From Tolypothrix sp. NIES-4075 (GTDB lineage Bacteria; Cyanobacteriota; Cyanobacteriia; Cyanobacteriales; Nostocaceae), in NCBI RefSeq assembly GCF_002218085.1, contig NZ_BDUC01000004.1, positions 651,852-715,851 of the forward strand: 64,000 nt of DNA, written 5' to 3'. Position 1 is the first letter of the stretch, and every line of letters begins with the position of its first letter. Of this stretch, positions 49,743 to 59,610 are shown one piece after another. The translations under genes and the position numbers were made by a program. The notes below the pieces were generated by a model, which ran no database searches, had not been told where the DNA came from, and was given only the letters and a program-made list of their open reading frames with translations.

Positions 49743-51440
49743 TTAATTTTTAATTCCCAAGCGATCGCTAAAATATTCACAATACAAATCACACAAAGGC
49801 ATCACCTCGTTCCCCTGAAACTTCACTAACCCCATACTGCGAAGTTTAAAAGCTTCTGCTGTCCCCACATCTACAGGACAATCTACCGACAGCACTCGCT
49901 TGAATGCAGCCAGTAATTGAGCATTTTCCTGCAAATTCAACAAATGGCGGCGCAAATGGTCGCTGTAGGGTCCTTCCTCCGTCGGGGCAATTTGCTGAAG
50001 TTTTTCCAACGTCATCCTGTCCCGTGCAATTTGATACAAAGCTACCCGCGTTAAGTAAGGATGACCACCTACAAGCCTCATCAATTGCTCAACTTGTTCT
50101 CCAGTCCAATTAAGTCCATGTCGTTGCGTTAGTTCTTGCACCTGTGCTTGATTCAAGTCTGGCAATTCAATCGGCAATCCGACATTAAAGGGTGACTGAT
50201 TGATATTCAGCGGGATGTAAACTTCTTGAGAATGGACAATTATTAACCTGAGCTTTTTCCAGACAGGATCGTTTTTTGCCCGTTCATGCCAAGCTCGTAA
50301 TAGCCCAAAAAAATCATTAGCGATCGCCTCATGTTTGAACACCTCATCAACTTCATCCAAACCCAAAGCTATGGGGGTGTCAATAGAAAGTAATAAATAC
50401 CTCCCAAAGTAATTTGTACATTTATTCTTACTACCCAAAACGCCTTTCCAATGTTCCTCCAACTTCTCTGGTAATGAGAGCGCATCGGTAATACTCGCAG
50501 CAAACCATTGTAAAAATAGATCCAAATCGCCGAGCAATTCTCCATCCACTGACTGAAAGTTCACAAAAGCAGTTTTATAGCTTTGTTTGCTTGCGTGGTC
50601 GAGGATTCGCGTCATTAACGAACTTTTGCCCATTTGTCGGGGTGCTTTGACGCGAATCAGCGCACCCGGTTTAAGAATAGCTTCATAACAGTCCGTTTCA
50701 ATCGGCGGGCGATCAATATAATAAGCAGAATCTAAAGGTATTTGCCCATCTGGTTGTTCTAAAGGAGATGCCCGCTTATATATAATCTCTTCTGGCTTAG
50801 GCTTTGGCACTCGAACAGCTTCCCGATTTGAGAGTGAATTTTGCACCTCATCTTGGTTCGGCTGTTGCTGTGGAGTAATTTTTCGATTGTTTTTGCTTTT
50901 GAGTACTGGGGTGGAAGATTCGGGAATGCCTTCTAAATCAATGTTCAGACAACCAAATTTATAAGCATCTTCATAAGATCTATCAGCACCAAGGGCATCA
51001 TAAAACCCCACAGCAAATTCAATTGCAGCGCGATCGCCTATGGCTCGATTCATCCCAATCACGTAATCAACGTGTTGGTAAATCGCTTCCGCTTGTGCCT
51101 CACTATAGCAAGCATTTAACAAGACACATTCTATACTGTCAAATAACTCAAATAGCCCCGCCAGTGTTTCAGTTTTCAGCAGTTGCATTTGTCCTGAGTT
51201 ATTCTCCAAAGCTAAACCTTGACTTCCCGCTCCATGTCCGCTAAAGTGGACAATCTCAGGTTTGTGATCTAACAAAGCACGCCGCAAATCGTTAGAACGC
51301 ACTGCCCATTTGCTGATGATTTGAAATCGATCTCGGCTTCTGGAGCGTTCCATCCCTGCCTCAATTTCTCGTACTTCCTCATCCAGACGCAGCTGATTTG
51401 TATTCGTGGGATTTGCCGACAAAATCAGAATTTTCTTCAC
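49743..51440 (-). CDS. CHAT protease fused to an AAA-like NTPase
   Basis: The 565-residue protein joins an N-terminal CHAT domain (1-175: His in VHFSGHGAGS, Cys in VLLNACYSEAQ) to an AAA_35-like NTPase (about 235-480: P-loop variant KAPRQMGKSS, Walker B IALGLDEVDEVF). A C-terminal winged-helix part follows (GNEVMPLCDLYCEYF). The NTPase is the same type as in the AAA-WD40 protein, and the CHAT domain is the same type as the one at 31.8 kb. This is an NLR-like layout: sensor or switch plus protease effector in one chain. No sensor repeats are present, so the trigger may come from partners. The Ser/Thr kinase lies just upstream (77 bp) on the same strand. Confidence 0.9.
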   Translation of the reverse strand: MKKILILSANPTNTNQLRLDEEVREIEAGMERSRSRDRFQIISKWAVRSNDLRRALLDHKPEIVHFSGHGAGSQGLALENNSGQMQLLKTETLAGLFELFDSIECVLLNACYSEAQAEAIYQHVDYVIGMNRAIGDRAAIEFAVGFYDALGADRSYEDAYKFGCLNIDLEGIPESSTPVLKSKNNRKITPQQQPNQDEVQNSLSNREAVRVPKPKPEEIIYKRASPLEQPDGQIPLDSAYYIDRPPIETDCYEAILKPGALIRVKAPRQMGKSSLMTRILDHASKQSYKTAFVNFQSVDGELLGDLDLFLQWFAASITDALSLPEKLEEHWKGVLGSKNKCTNYFGRYLLLSIDTPIALGLDEVDEVFKHEAIANDFFGLLRAWHERAKNDPVWKKLRLIIVHSQEVYIPLNINQSPFNVGLPIELPDLNQAQVQELTQRHGLNWTGEQVEQLMRLVGGHPYLTRVALYQIARDRMTLEKLQQIAPTEEGPYSDHLRRHLLNLQENAQLLAAFKRVLSVDCPVDVGTAEAFKLRSMGLVKFQGNEVMPLCDLYCEYFSDRLGIKN

Positions 51441-51517
51441 GATGCTATCATCTCTTGGGGCTTTCTACCTAGATGCAGTTTACTACACCCGACTTGCGAT
51501 GAATTACCGATAGCACA

Positions 51518-52576
51518 TTACTTAAATTTTAATATTATCTCAAGTTTAGCTTTTATCTGGTTGCGCGATTGTCTAAGCAAATCACCTTGCTTATTAATCA
51601 TCAAACTTGAAGTGGCAGCGATAATACCAATGCTGGCTAACCCAATCACAACTGCTAGTTTTCCTCGTTTGATCGCAGCGAGTGCAGTTTCTATCGGTGT
51701 AGCAGTACCAATAACTCGAATTGGCTTCAATGTTTCTAAAGCCAAAGATGCATTATGAATGCGATGTTTCTGCTTGGGTTCCACCATCTTTGTCAGCCAG
51801 TCAACAAAGCACGGACTAAGTTGGGGAACTAGTTGTTGGAAATCAAAGCGGCGATCGCTAATTAACTTGCTGATATTAACCGAACGGGTATCAGTAAGCA
51901 AGCATATCAGCGTTGCTCCCAAACTATACAAATCCGATGCTTCGGTGAGAAAATCGCACCTTTCTTCTTCTGGAGGCATAAAACCAGGAGTTCCTGCTGC
52001 AAAGCTGCTAACACCAACTTCCTCACCGCGTATCCTCGCTAAACCAAAATCCACTAGATAAGCGTTTAATTGCTCATCCACCAAAATATTTTCTGGTTTG
52101 ATATCTCGATGAATAATTGCCAACGGGCGAGTTTGCAGATATACCAAAATTTCTAAAACCGACACAGCAATTTGCTTAATTTCTTCAGGATTAAAGCTGT
52201 GTTTTTCTGCTAGAGATGGAGCCTTTTTATATTCCTGTACCAAACAAAAGCTCTCTGATGTTTCAAAACAATCTAGATAGCAGGGAATGCGCGGATGATC
52301 CAGTTGTTGCAGAACTTCAATTTCACGTTCATATGTTTTCAAACCTGACCAGTCAACATCCTCGCTGGCAAAACGAAACTGTTTAATCACCACTTGTTGA
52401 TCTGAGTACAAAGCATTAGCCAAGTAAGTAATGCGTCCCGCTTCTTGGTTGCGTCCTAGTTCTCGAATAACTTCATAGCCAAGCTCAGAAAAATCCGGAT
52501 AGTTATGAAAGGAAAATCCAGTTATTTGTTCATTTAGCACTCTTTCACCCCCGCTACATTCGGGACATTTTGTCAA
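51518..52576 (-). CDS. Serine/threonine protein kinase with C-terminal membrane anchor
   Basis: The 352-residue protein has an N-terminal CPEC pair, the kinase core with VVIKQF (catalytic Lys), a glycine loop lacking some glycines (ELGRNQEAGRITYLAN), HRDIKPEN (catalytic loop), DFGLARI and the APE-equivalent GTPGFMPPEE. After the core a basic linker leads to a membrane helix (about 295-320, LAVVIGLASIGIIAATSSLM). The start is TTG at 52576; no upstream ATG is available, and downstream starts would lose the CPEC. It probably phosphorylates components of the neighbouring CHAT-AAA system, inferred from co-orientation. Confidence 0.88.
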   Translation of the reverse strand: MTKCPECSGGERVLNEQITGFSFHNYPDFSELGYEVIRELGRNQEAGRITYLANALYSDQQVVIKQFRFASEDVDWSGLKTYEREIEVLQQLDHPRIPCYLDCFETSESFCLVQEYKKAPSLAEKHSFNPEEIKQIAVSVLEILVYLQTRPLAIIHRDIKPENILVDEQLNAYLVDFGLARIRGEEVGVSSFAAGTPGFMPPEEERCDFLTEASDLYSLGATLICLLTDTRSVNISKLISDRRFDFQQLVPQLSPCFVDWLTKMVEPKQKHRIHNASLALETLKPIRVIGTATPIETALAAIKRGKLAVVIGLASIGIIAATSSLMINKQGDLLRQSRNQIKAKLEIILKFK

Positions 52577-52699
52577 TGTTGATTGGCTTTCAATCGGGGG
52601 TAGCGATCGCCTGAGAAATCAACCAAAGTTAATTATCCAAAATTTCCATCGCTGGCGGTACTGTAATTGTCGGCTACTAAAGAAATTTGATGGGCTACG

Positions 52700-52732
52700 A
52701 GATTCCCGACTTTTTGAAAAAGTCGGGAATCT
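52700..52732. terminator. Perfect hairpin terminator between two minus-strand genes
   Basis: AGATTCCCGACTTTTT and AAAAAGTCGGGAATCT form a 16-bp perfect stem with one base between. On the minus strand it follows the alpha/beta hydrolase stop region only 7 bp away on its upstream side, so it acts between the kinase and the hydrolase, or as a dispersed repeat. Confidence 0.6.
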
Positions 52733-52738
52733 AGATCG

Positions 52739-53629
52739 CTATTCAAGCTGAAGAAGCCACTCGACAATTTGCGGATTTACCAAATCTGGTACTTCATCGT
52801 GGGGACAATGACCGGCGTTAGGAATGGGAACGATTTTGATTTGTTTGCCATTTTTACGTGCCTCCTCGTAAATCTTTGCCCCGGTGATTGGTGTCCAAGG
52901 ATCGTCTGCACCCCAAATTACCAACAAGGGACGCTTGACTTTGGGCAAGAGTTCCGCAGGAGATGGACCAGGAGGTGCAGTGAGGATAGAAGCGAAAACT
53001 TGCTGCGCTCCCGGATCGCAAGAGGGAGTGTAAAGTAAATCGACTAATTCATCAGTCACGGCTTGGCGATCGCGATAAACTTGATATAATGTCCGGCGAA
53101 TTTGCTCCTTTTGACGGATGCGATTAAAAACAAATTTGCCTGTAATTGGATGATCCACCAATCTGTTAAACGTTGACATGACAATGCGTAACGGCGGGTT
53201 CAATTCATGAGGACGATGACTCAAACCACCCGCAGAATTAATCAAAATACCACCCGCAGCAATTTCTGGATGTTCTGCCACCACCATCAAGCTTAAAAGT
53301 GCGCCGATAGAGTTACCAATAAATACCGCAGGTTCGCTAATATGCGCTGTGCAAAAATCTTTAAGTAATTCAACCCATACTTCTAAGGTGTAATTCAACG
53401 GGGGCTTATCAGAACCACCAAAACCCAACAAATCAATCGCAAATACTTGATACCCTGCTGCTGCTAAAACCGGGATATTCTTCCGCCAATGTCCAATTGA
53501 AGCACCGAAGCCATGAATCAGTACTAAAGGGCGACCTGTACCCATGACGGTATACTGAATTTTATAGTCCTTCCAAGTCCAAAAGAGTTTTTCAAAGGTC
53601 GCTGTTGTTGGTTGGTTAGTTACAGTCAT
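52739..53629 (-). CDS. Alpha/beta-fold hydrolase
   Basis: The 296-residue enzyme has the oxyanion motif LVLIHGFGASIGHW, nucleophile elbow FIGNSIGALLS (Ser about 105), acid Asp in VIWGADDPWTP and base His in NAGHCPHDEVP. The cap domain lies between (about 135-215). It is related to epoxide/haloalkane/menaquinone-type hydrolases; cyanobacterial relatives include many uncharacterised esterases. Substrate unknown. No signal peptide. Isolated between the kinase and the SLH gene. Triad order and spacing support an active enzyme. Confidence 0.92.
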   Translation of the reverse strand: MTVTNQPTTATFEKLFWTWKDYKIQYTVMGTGRPLVLIHGFGASIGHWRKNIPVLAAAGYQVFAIDLLGFGGSDKPPLNYTLEVWVELLKDFCTAHISEPAVFIGNSIGALLSLMVVAEHPEIAAGGILINSAGGLSHRPHELNPPLRIVMSTFNRLVDHPITGKFVFNRIRQKEQIRRTLYQVYRDRQAVTDELVDLLYTPSCDPGAQQVFASILTAPPGPSPAELLPKVKRPLLVIWGADDPWTPITGAKIYEEARKNGKQIKIVPIPNAGHCPHDEVPDLVNPQIVEWLLQLE

Positions 53630-53929
53630 TATTAAGATTTATAAAGTGTTTCTTAAATTAATAGTAATATTGTCTGACGTATATGGGCTATACCATTGGT
53701 TGAATAATAATAGAGCGATCGCTCTATTATCTATTTTCCTCTGGGGCGATCGCTATACACCCAGCAGGCATGACCAACAAATGACTACATAAATTATCGT
53801 TATTTTTAGTACAAATGTTAAGTTTCCTAAAGTATTTGTTTAAATGTTAGTTTCTCACCTGCCACGGGATTAATAGCTGAGGGAAGATTTCTTCCTATTA
53901 AACTTTTACCCGGTTGGTGGGGTTGTGAG

Positions 53930-55933
53930 ATGACAAACTTTAATCATAGTTACTTAACTCATTTTGGCAAAGTTTTTCTTGCTGCTGCTTACGTGGCAAT
54001 AACTTCGCCAATGGCTTATGCTGCTTCAGGGTTCTCTACCACCACCGAACAAACACTGAATAATTCCCCAAGTCAACAACTTGTGGCTAGCGAGGAAGCA
54101 GAGGATTTACCTTTATCTGTCAAATCAGCTGTTTTACAAGACATATCCCAGCGTGCAGAAGTAGAAATGTCTGCCTTGCGGGTTGTTAAGGCGCAAAAGC
54201 AAAGTTGGTCAGATGGCTGTTTGGGTTTAGAATCAGATGCAATTTGCACTCAATCTACAGTTCCAGGTTGGCAAGTAGTTGTTGCCAATGAACAGCAAAT
54301 GTGGGTATATCGCACTGACGAATCAGGAAAAGTCGCCAAGCTGGATGAAAAATCAACTCAAGCTGTGACTGCTACTCAGATGCGGCAGACTTCTACCACT
54401 GCACAAACTAGCAGTCGTACTACTGTCCAGCGACGCACTCAAACAATGACTGTACGACGCAGTACTCAAGTTAGCGCTGCTAATGTTTCTTCTGTGAAAG
54501 CGAAAACAAAAGGTTTTAGCCTTGCGATTTGGCAACCATCCGGTAACTTTTCCGAAGTAATTACTCGCATATCCATCAAGCCTAAACGTGGCAAAGGTTA
54601 CTTGAAAGAGCGGTTTTTGGGTGATTACAAATACAAGATTAAACAATCATGCAAATTTGTTAAAGGATTCAAAGCAGGCGATCGCATTGTTATACGCTTG
54701 TACGATACCGAAAATCGCTTTATTGGCTACAGTGAATTTGAAGCTTTATCGGCAAACACAACGGTTAACCTGATTTTGTCATCAAATCCAACAGAATACA
54801 AAGTTGTTCGTACTGTCTACGGTGTTGATGCAGACATGAACGGCATAATTGACGCAGGTTCTACTACTTACGATTATTTCACCCAAGTGAATAATCAAAG
54901 TGTCAGCTTCCTCAGCAGTTCTCGAACAATCAAAGTTAGCCAATTTCAAGTACAAGGTTTATCGATTGCAGCAAATAGCGTTTATCCGGCTTCTTTTACC
55001 AAAGGTGAGTTTGCTGTTGTGCGTCAGTCAATGAGTGCCTTTAGTTCCAGTTTAGCAGCAGCTTTAAAAGCATCTCCTGGCAGTTTGGTACAGGTGAATG
55101 ATGTTAGCGATAACTCTAACTTTGACCTCGCGCAAATGATGATGGAATATCGAGAGGTAGGAGTAGCTAACGGTATCAAAGTCAAATTTTCTGACGTACC
55201 GACAAATTATTGGGCAAAAGATTTTATTGCTGAGTTAGCAGCGATGGAAGTTCTCGAAGGTTTTCCTGATGGAACTTTCCGTCCAGATGAACAAGTGACT
55301 CGCGCTCAATTTGCGGCGATGATTAGTCAAGCCTTTGAAAAGGTAAAAATCCGCAATGCCATCAAATTTAATGATGTTTCTAGTAAATATTGGGCTTACA
55401 ATGCGATTCGCGAAGCTTATACAACTGGCTTTTTAGGGTCTTCTGGCAATCAGTTTAACCCTACCGCTAACCTTTCGCGCCTGGAAATTTTGCTTTCAAT
55501 CGCACGCGGACTCAACTATACTTTCAGTGGTTCCACGGAGACAATATTAGCAGCTTACACCGATGCTAGCAGCATTCGTAGTGATGTTAGGAATGCGATC
55601 GCTGCACTAACCCAACGAGGTATCGTAGTCAATTATCCGAATATTGAGTCTATCAATGCTGAAAAGGTAGCAACGAGAGCAGAAGTCTCTGCATTGCTAT
55701 ATAAAGCATTAGTTAGCACCGGCGATGTTGCAGATATATCCTCGCAGTATGCCGTAGGACAAAAAGAACAACCGCTTGAGCAGCGTTCCGCAGTTGAGGC
55801 ACAAGGCAAAAAACCTCGTCAACATTGTAACCAAGGGATAGGTAATGGTGCTGAGGGCTGCGATCCAGGTAATTCTCATCCGCATGGTGGTAGCAACGAC
55901 GAAGGGGGACGAACTCCAGGCGGTAAAAAGTAA
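53930..55933 (+). CDS. SLH-domain envelope protein
   Basis: The 667-residue protein starts with a signal peptide (FGKVFLAAAYVAITSPMAYA, cleavage after about 31). Its N-terminal globular part has a PMSDNA-like region (VKAQKQSWSDGCLGLESDAICT) and Thr/Ser-rich tracts (to about 190). A beta-rich middle (YLKERFLGDYKYKIKQSCKF) follows. Three SLH repeats lie at about 417-620: FSDVPTNYWAKDFIAELAAM, FNDVSSKYWAYNAIREAYTT and YTDASSIRSDVRNAIAALTQ. The tail is Gly/Asn/His-rich. SLH domains attach to the cell-wall polymer. Function of the middle unknown; probably an outer surface or envelope protein. A hairpin terminator follows. Confidence 0.9.
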   Translation: MTNFNHSYLTHFGKVFLAAAYVAITSPMAYAASGFSTTTEQTLNNSPSQQLVASEEAEDLPLSVKSAVLQDISQRAEVEMSALRVVKAQKQSWSDGCLGLESDAICTQSTVPGWQVVVANEQQMWVYRTDESGKVAKLDEKSTQAVTATQMRQTSTTAQTSSRTTVQRRTQTMTVRRSTQVSAANVSSVKAKTKGFSLAIWQPSGNFSEVITRISIKPKRGKGYLKERFLGDYKYKIKQSCKFVKGFKAGDRIVIRLYDTENRFIGYSEFEALSANTTVNLILSSNPTEYKVVRTVYGVDADMNGIIDAGSTTYDYFTQVNNQSVSFLSSSRTIKVSQFQVQGLSIAANSVYPASFTKGEFAVVRQSMSAFSSSLAAALKASPGSLVQVNDVSDNSNFDLAQMMMEYREVGVANGIKVKFSDVPTNYWAKDFIAELAAMEVLEGFPDGTFRPDEQVTRAQFAAMISQAFEKVKIRNAIKFNDVSSKYWAYNAIREAYTTGFLGSSGNQFNPTANLSRLEILLSIARGLNYTFSGSTETILAAYTDASSIRSDVRNAIAALTQRGIVVNYPNIESINAEKVATRAEVSALLYKALVSTGDVADISSQYAVGQKEQPLEQRSAVEAQGKKPRQHCNQGIGNGAEGCDPGNSHPHGGSNDEGGRTPGGKK

Positions 55934-55971
55934 TACGACTCGTTTGTCGTAGAGGCTGACAAGACAAAGAC

Positions 55972-56013
55972 AAAAGGTAAAGGGTAAAATATACTCTTTA
56001 CCTTTTTCTTTTA
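55972..56013 (+). terminator. Terminator after the SLH gene
   Basis: AAAAGGTAAAG pairs with CTTTACCTTTT around a 13-base loop, followed by TTCTTTTA. It lies 38 bases after the stop codon. Confidence 0.7.
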
Positions 56014-56036
56014 TAGGTTTTATATCATATCATGCA

Positions 56037-56066
56037 GTAGAGACGTTCGATGTGGAACGTCTCTAC
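56037..56066. repeat. GAGACG hairpin
   Basis: GTAGAGACGTTCGATGTGGAACGTCTCTAC: perfect outer stem with a GTTC/GGAAC inner stem. Another member of the dispersed family, between converging genes. Confidence 0.6.
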
Positions 56067-56098
56067 AATACAATATGTGTAATAAGCCTGTGATGATA

Positions 56099-57160
56099 TT
56101 ATTCTGGTGTTAGCACTCCGTTACCATTTTTTGTTTGATTAGCTTGTGTATAAACTTCTCTAATCGGAAAGGGAATTTTAATGCCTTCTTCCTGATACTT
56201 TTTATGCAATTGCTTAATGAATTTGTGTTTAGCAATGCGTTGATCAAAGAATTCGTTCACCCGCATAAATACCGTAAAATCAATACTTGAATCTCCAAAA
56301 GTATGAAATCTGATAAACGGTTCATTTTCTAATAATTCGGGTGAAACTTCTTGCATTACTTTTTTTGCAACTTCTACAGTTACTCTTTCAACTTGCTCAA
56401 GGTCGCTTTCGTAATCTACACCTACATTAATCGTTAATGTAATTTCCTTAACTGGTAAATGGTAATTAGTAAAAATCGCTGAAGCAAGTTTAGAATTAGG
56501 GACAATTATCACATTATTTGAAAGCTCTTTTATCGTCGTGTTTCGCCATGTGATATCTGTAATATATCCTTCGTGTTTATCTTCTAATTTTACATAGTCT
56601 CCGGTTCTAACTTGCTTAGAAATAATTAAATAAACACCCGAAAATAAATTTGCAAGTGTGTCTTGAAGTGCCAAACCAACTGCTAAACCACCAATTCCTA
56701 AAGTGGTAAGTATCGGTGTAATTTGAACGCCAATCGTTTGTAATATGATTAATGTTCCTAAAATTAAAATGGTAGTTGTGGCAAGGTTAGAAAGTAGTGA
56801 TGCAGAAACTCCTTGTGTTTTCCGACTATATAATCTAACAAAACCAGCAATCAGTCGGGCAATAACTAACGTAATTGAATAGAGAAAAATAATTGTGAGG
56901 ATTGTTTGCAATACCTCGGCAATATCTGGTATTAAGCTTCGATAAGCACGAATTGCTCCATAAAATCCAGCTAGCACAAACCAAGTAAAGGTGATGCGCT
57001 GTAGTGAGCGAAATAATATTTCACTACCTGGTAACCGTTGGCGAGCAGCAAATGTTTTCAATTTACTAAAAACGATTTTTTCAGCAATTATTCCAGCTAG
57101 TAAGCCAGCTAAAATAAATCCCAGCGGTAGAATCCATTGCATCAACATAAGCAAATCCAA
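56099..57160 (-). CDS. Small-conductance mechanosensitive channel (MscS family)
   Basis: The 353-residue protein has five hydrophobic segments in its first 180 residues, ending in the pore helix LTTLGIGGLAVGLALQDTLANL with the Gly/Ala pattern of MscS TM3. The MscS beta domain follows (GDYVKLEDKHEGYITDITWR, NNVIIVPNSKLAS), then the alpha/beta C-domain (LTINVGVDYESD). It opens on membrane tension to release solutes after osmotic down-shock. Extra N-terminal helices place it in the larger YnaI/MscM-like group. Convergent with the SLH gene. Confidence 0.95.
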   Translation of the reverse strand: MDLLMLMQWILPLGFILAGLLAGIIAEKIVFSKLKTFAARQRLPGSEILFRSLQRITFTWFVLAGFYGAIRAYRSLIPDIAEVLQTILTIIFLYSITLVIARLIAGFVRLYSRKTQGVSASLLSNLATTTILILGTLIILQTIGVQITPILTTLGIGGLAVGLALQDTLANLFSGVYLIISKQVRTGDYVKLEDKHEGYITDITWRNTTIKELSNNVIIVPNSKLASAIFTNYHLPVKEITLTINVGVDYESDLEQVERVTVEVAKKVMQEVSPELLENEPFIRFHTFGDSSIDFTVFMRVNEFFDQRIAKHKFIKQLHKKYQEEGIKIPFPIREVYTQANQTKNGNGVLTPE

Positions 57161-57394
57161 ATTTCAATAAGATTATTAATTGTGTCTGGAATATTTTCAA
57201 TTTGTGAATTTCAATTCAATGCCTCCGTAATTGTGACGTTATAACCAATTTTATCGACTTAAAAATACACTGACATTTATTTGCTACTTGACTGTGTTTG
57301 GTTACAGTTTAAATTATACTTGGCTGAGTCAAAGAGCAATTATCACAGTTTGGGTAGTTGGCATTATTGGCGGTTAAAACTGAAAATTAATTAT

Positions 57395-58312
57395 ATGGAC
57401 TTGCCAATTATTTATCACCCAGATTACGTTGCACCACTACCTGAAGGACATCGCTTTCCGATGTTAAAGTTCCGGCAATTATACCAACTGCTGTTAGCTG
57501 ACGGTGTGGCACAATTACAACAATTCCACATCCCTGAATCTCCGCACCCGGAGTTGATAGAGTTAGTTCACACCTCACAGTACGTTCAAGCTTACTGTAA
57601 CGGAACGCTAGACCCAAAAGCACAACGACGCATTGGTTTACCTTGGAGTCTGGCGTTAGTAAATCGTACTTGTGTGGCGGTAGGTGGTACCATACTTACG
57701 GCTAAACTCGCACTAACTCACGGTTTGGCGTGCAATACTGCTGGTGGTACTCATCACGCTTTTCCGAGTTATGGATCTGGTTTTTGTATTTTCAATGATT
57801 TAGCGATCGCCTGTCGTGTCTTACAAAAACTTAACCTCGCAAAAAAAATCCTGATTGTCGATTTAGACGTTCATCAAGGTGACGGCACCGCTTTTATCTT
57901 TCAAGACGACGACAGTGTTTTTACTTTCTCAATGCACTGCGAAGTCAATTTTCCCGGTACTAAGCAAAAAAGCGATCTTGATGTTCCCCTGCCAACTGGA
58001 ATGGAAGATGATGCTTATTTAGAAACATTGGCAAATTACTTACCAGATTTATTGTCAAATGTCAAGCCAGATTTGATTTTATATGATGCTGGTGTCGATC
58101 CGCATGTAGGCGATCGCTTGGGAAAATTAGCTTTAACTGATAGTGGCATTTTCCGCCGGGAAATGCAGGTATTAAGTACCTGTGTAGCTGCTGGCTACCC
58201 CGTCGCCTGCGTTATCGGTGGCGGGTATGCAGATGATATCAAGTCGCTTGTGTGGCGTCACTCGTTGGTACATCGCGCCGCTAATCAGATTTATCAGCAG
58301 TATCGCCTCTAA
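57395..58312 (+). CDS. Histone-deacetylase-family (arginase-deacetylase fold) protein
   Basis: From ATG 57395 (MDLPIIYHPDYVAPLPEGHR) the 305-residue protein shows the deacetylase metal site: GGTHHAFPSYGSGFC (HH pair), ILIVDLDVHQGDGTA (Asp and His ligands) and LYDAGVDPHVGDRLG (Asp ligand), then CVIGGGYADD. It should remove acetyl groups from amines or lysines; acetoin-utilisation and polyamine deacetylases share this fold. Reading frame continues upstream for 38 codons of AT-rich, unconserved sequence, so I chose the internal ATG. The gene upstream is divergent. Confidence 0.92.
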   Translation: MDLPIIYHPDYVAPLPEGHRFPMLKFRQLYQLLLADGVAQLQQFHIPESPHPELIELVHTSQYVQAYCNGTLDPKAQRRIGLPWSLALVNRTCVAVGGTILTAKLALTHGLACNTAGGTHHAFPSYGSGFCIFNDLAIACRVLQKLNLAKKILIVDLDVHQGDGTAFIFQDDDSVFTFSMHCEVNFPGTKQKSDLDVPLPTGMEDDAYLETLANYLPDLLSNVKPDLILYDAGVDPHVGDRLGKLALTDSGIFRREMQVLSTCVAAGYPVACVIGGGYADDIKSLVWRHSLVHRAANQIYQQYRL

Positions 58313-58470
58313 CAAAAGGAGGAGATATAAACATTTACATGTCTACCGATCCCTAGATGTTTTTGATTTATTTTTAGATGATTCTTAATAGTTAATTAAC
58401 TATCACGTCCCAGCAAAAAATCGTCTAATTCGATACAATTTATAAGCTATAAGAGGCGAGGAGAAGTAAA

Positions 58471-59610
58471 GTGGTGCTATCAAAAGGCTTTGAGATTGAG
58501 ATGTACACAGGCACGCCTCAAGGAGAAATCGTGGGACTCTCCGACAAAATCGTGGCATCTTTAGACGGATTTGTGCGGGAGCCAGATAGCCGAAATGTGG
58601 AATATATAACCGCACCATTTCACAATTATGAGCAGCTATTATGCGCTCTGTTGCGTCCTAGACTGCAACTGCGTAATTACCTCAAACAATTGGGCAATTA
58701 CACGCTGATTCCCGGAAGCACTTTATCTTTGAGTGGTAGCGATCGCTTTTTTCGTTCAGACCCCAACAATCCATATCACGATTACATTGAGCAAACCTAC
58801 GGTACGAAAGTCGTCACCGCTAGCGTTCACATCAATGTCGGCATCAGCGACCCAGAATTATTAATGCGAGCATGTCGAATTATACGTTTAGAAGCGCCTT
58901 TGTATTTAGCCTTAAGTGCTTCATCTCCGTTTATCGATGGTAAGGCAACCGGGTATCACTCCACCCGTTGGGGCTTATTCCCGCAAACACCTGCTAATGT
59001 GCCGTTATTTGCCAGCCACGCTCATCATATCGAATGGGTGGAAAATCAATTAGCCGCTGGTACAATGCAAAATGTCCGTCATTTGTGGGTATCGGTACGA
59101 CCAAATGGCGATCGCCGTCCTTACGATTTAAATCGCTTAGAACTGCGAATTTGCGACTTAGTAACAGATCCGATCGCTTTACTAGCAATTACCGCCTTGC
59201 TAGAAGCGCGTTTATTACAGATAATAGAGAATCCGCATATCGATCCGCTTACCCAAAGCAACTTCTCCGACGTAGAATTAGTAACTTTAACAGCCAGCAA
59301 CGAAGCAGCAGCAGCGTCTGCTAGTCTCGATGCTCAACTAATACATTGGCAAGATGGCAGAAGCATTCTTGCTAGAGATTGGATTGGCGAATTATATGAT
59401 GAAGTTTCGGCGATCGCCAAACGTCATGGCTTTGGCTGTTTCCTTTCGCCCTTACAAAAAATACTCCGCGAAGGCAATGAAGCTCAACAGTGGCTGCAAC
59501 TGCATTCTGTAGGTTTTGATACGACTTGCGTCATTACCCAGGCTATTCGTGCCACGCGAGAACGAGAAATTGAACTAGAAAACAAATTGTGTTCCTCCTT
59601 AGTGGCTTAA
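58471..59610 (+). CDS. gshA: Glutamate-cysteine ligase, cyanobacterial type
   Basis: The 379-residue enzyme matches the cyanobacterial gshA family: VLSKGFEIEMYTGTPQGEIV, then EPDSRNVEYITAPFHNYEQLL, IPGSTLSLSGSDRF, VTASVHINVGISDPELL, and HSTRWGLFPQTP. It joins glutamate to cysteine, the first step of glutathione synthesis. The start is GTG at 58471, supported by the purine-rich GAGGCGAGGAGAAG ahead; family members begin with the same VLLKGFEIEMYTG sequence. The C-terminus is complete. Glutathione feeds the GST and redox enzymes at 38-41 kb, though not co-transcribed. Confidence 0.97.
   Translation: MVLSKGFEIEMYTGTPQGEIVGLSDKIVASLDGFVREPDSRNVEYITAPFHNYEQLLCALLRPRLQLRNYLKQLGNYTLIPGSTLSLSGSDRFFRSDPNNPYHDYIEQTYGTKVVTASVHINVGISDPELLMRACRIIRLEAPLYLALSASSPFIDGKATGYHSTRWGLFPQTPANVPLFASHAHHIEWVENQLAAGTMQNVRHLWVSVRPNGDRRPYDLNRLELRICDLVTDPIALLAITALLEARLLQIIENPHIDPLTQSNFSDVELVTLTASNEAAAASASLDAQLIHWQDGRSILARDWIGELYDEVSAIAKRHGFGCFLSPLQKILREGNEAQQWLQLHSVGFDTTCVITQAIRATREREIELENKLCSSLVA

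Noticed and set aside
49200..49792. INGFPNT-repeat and WGTHLSC-repeat ORFs on both strands
   Set aside because: Products of the 21-bp tandem array only.
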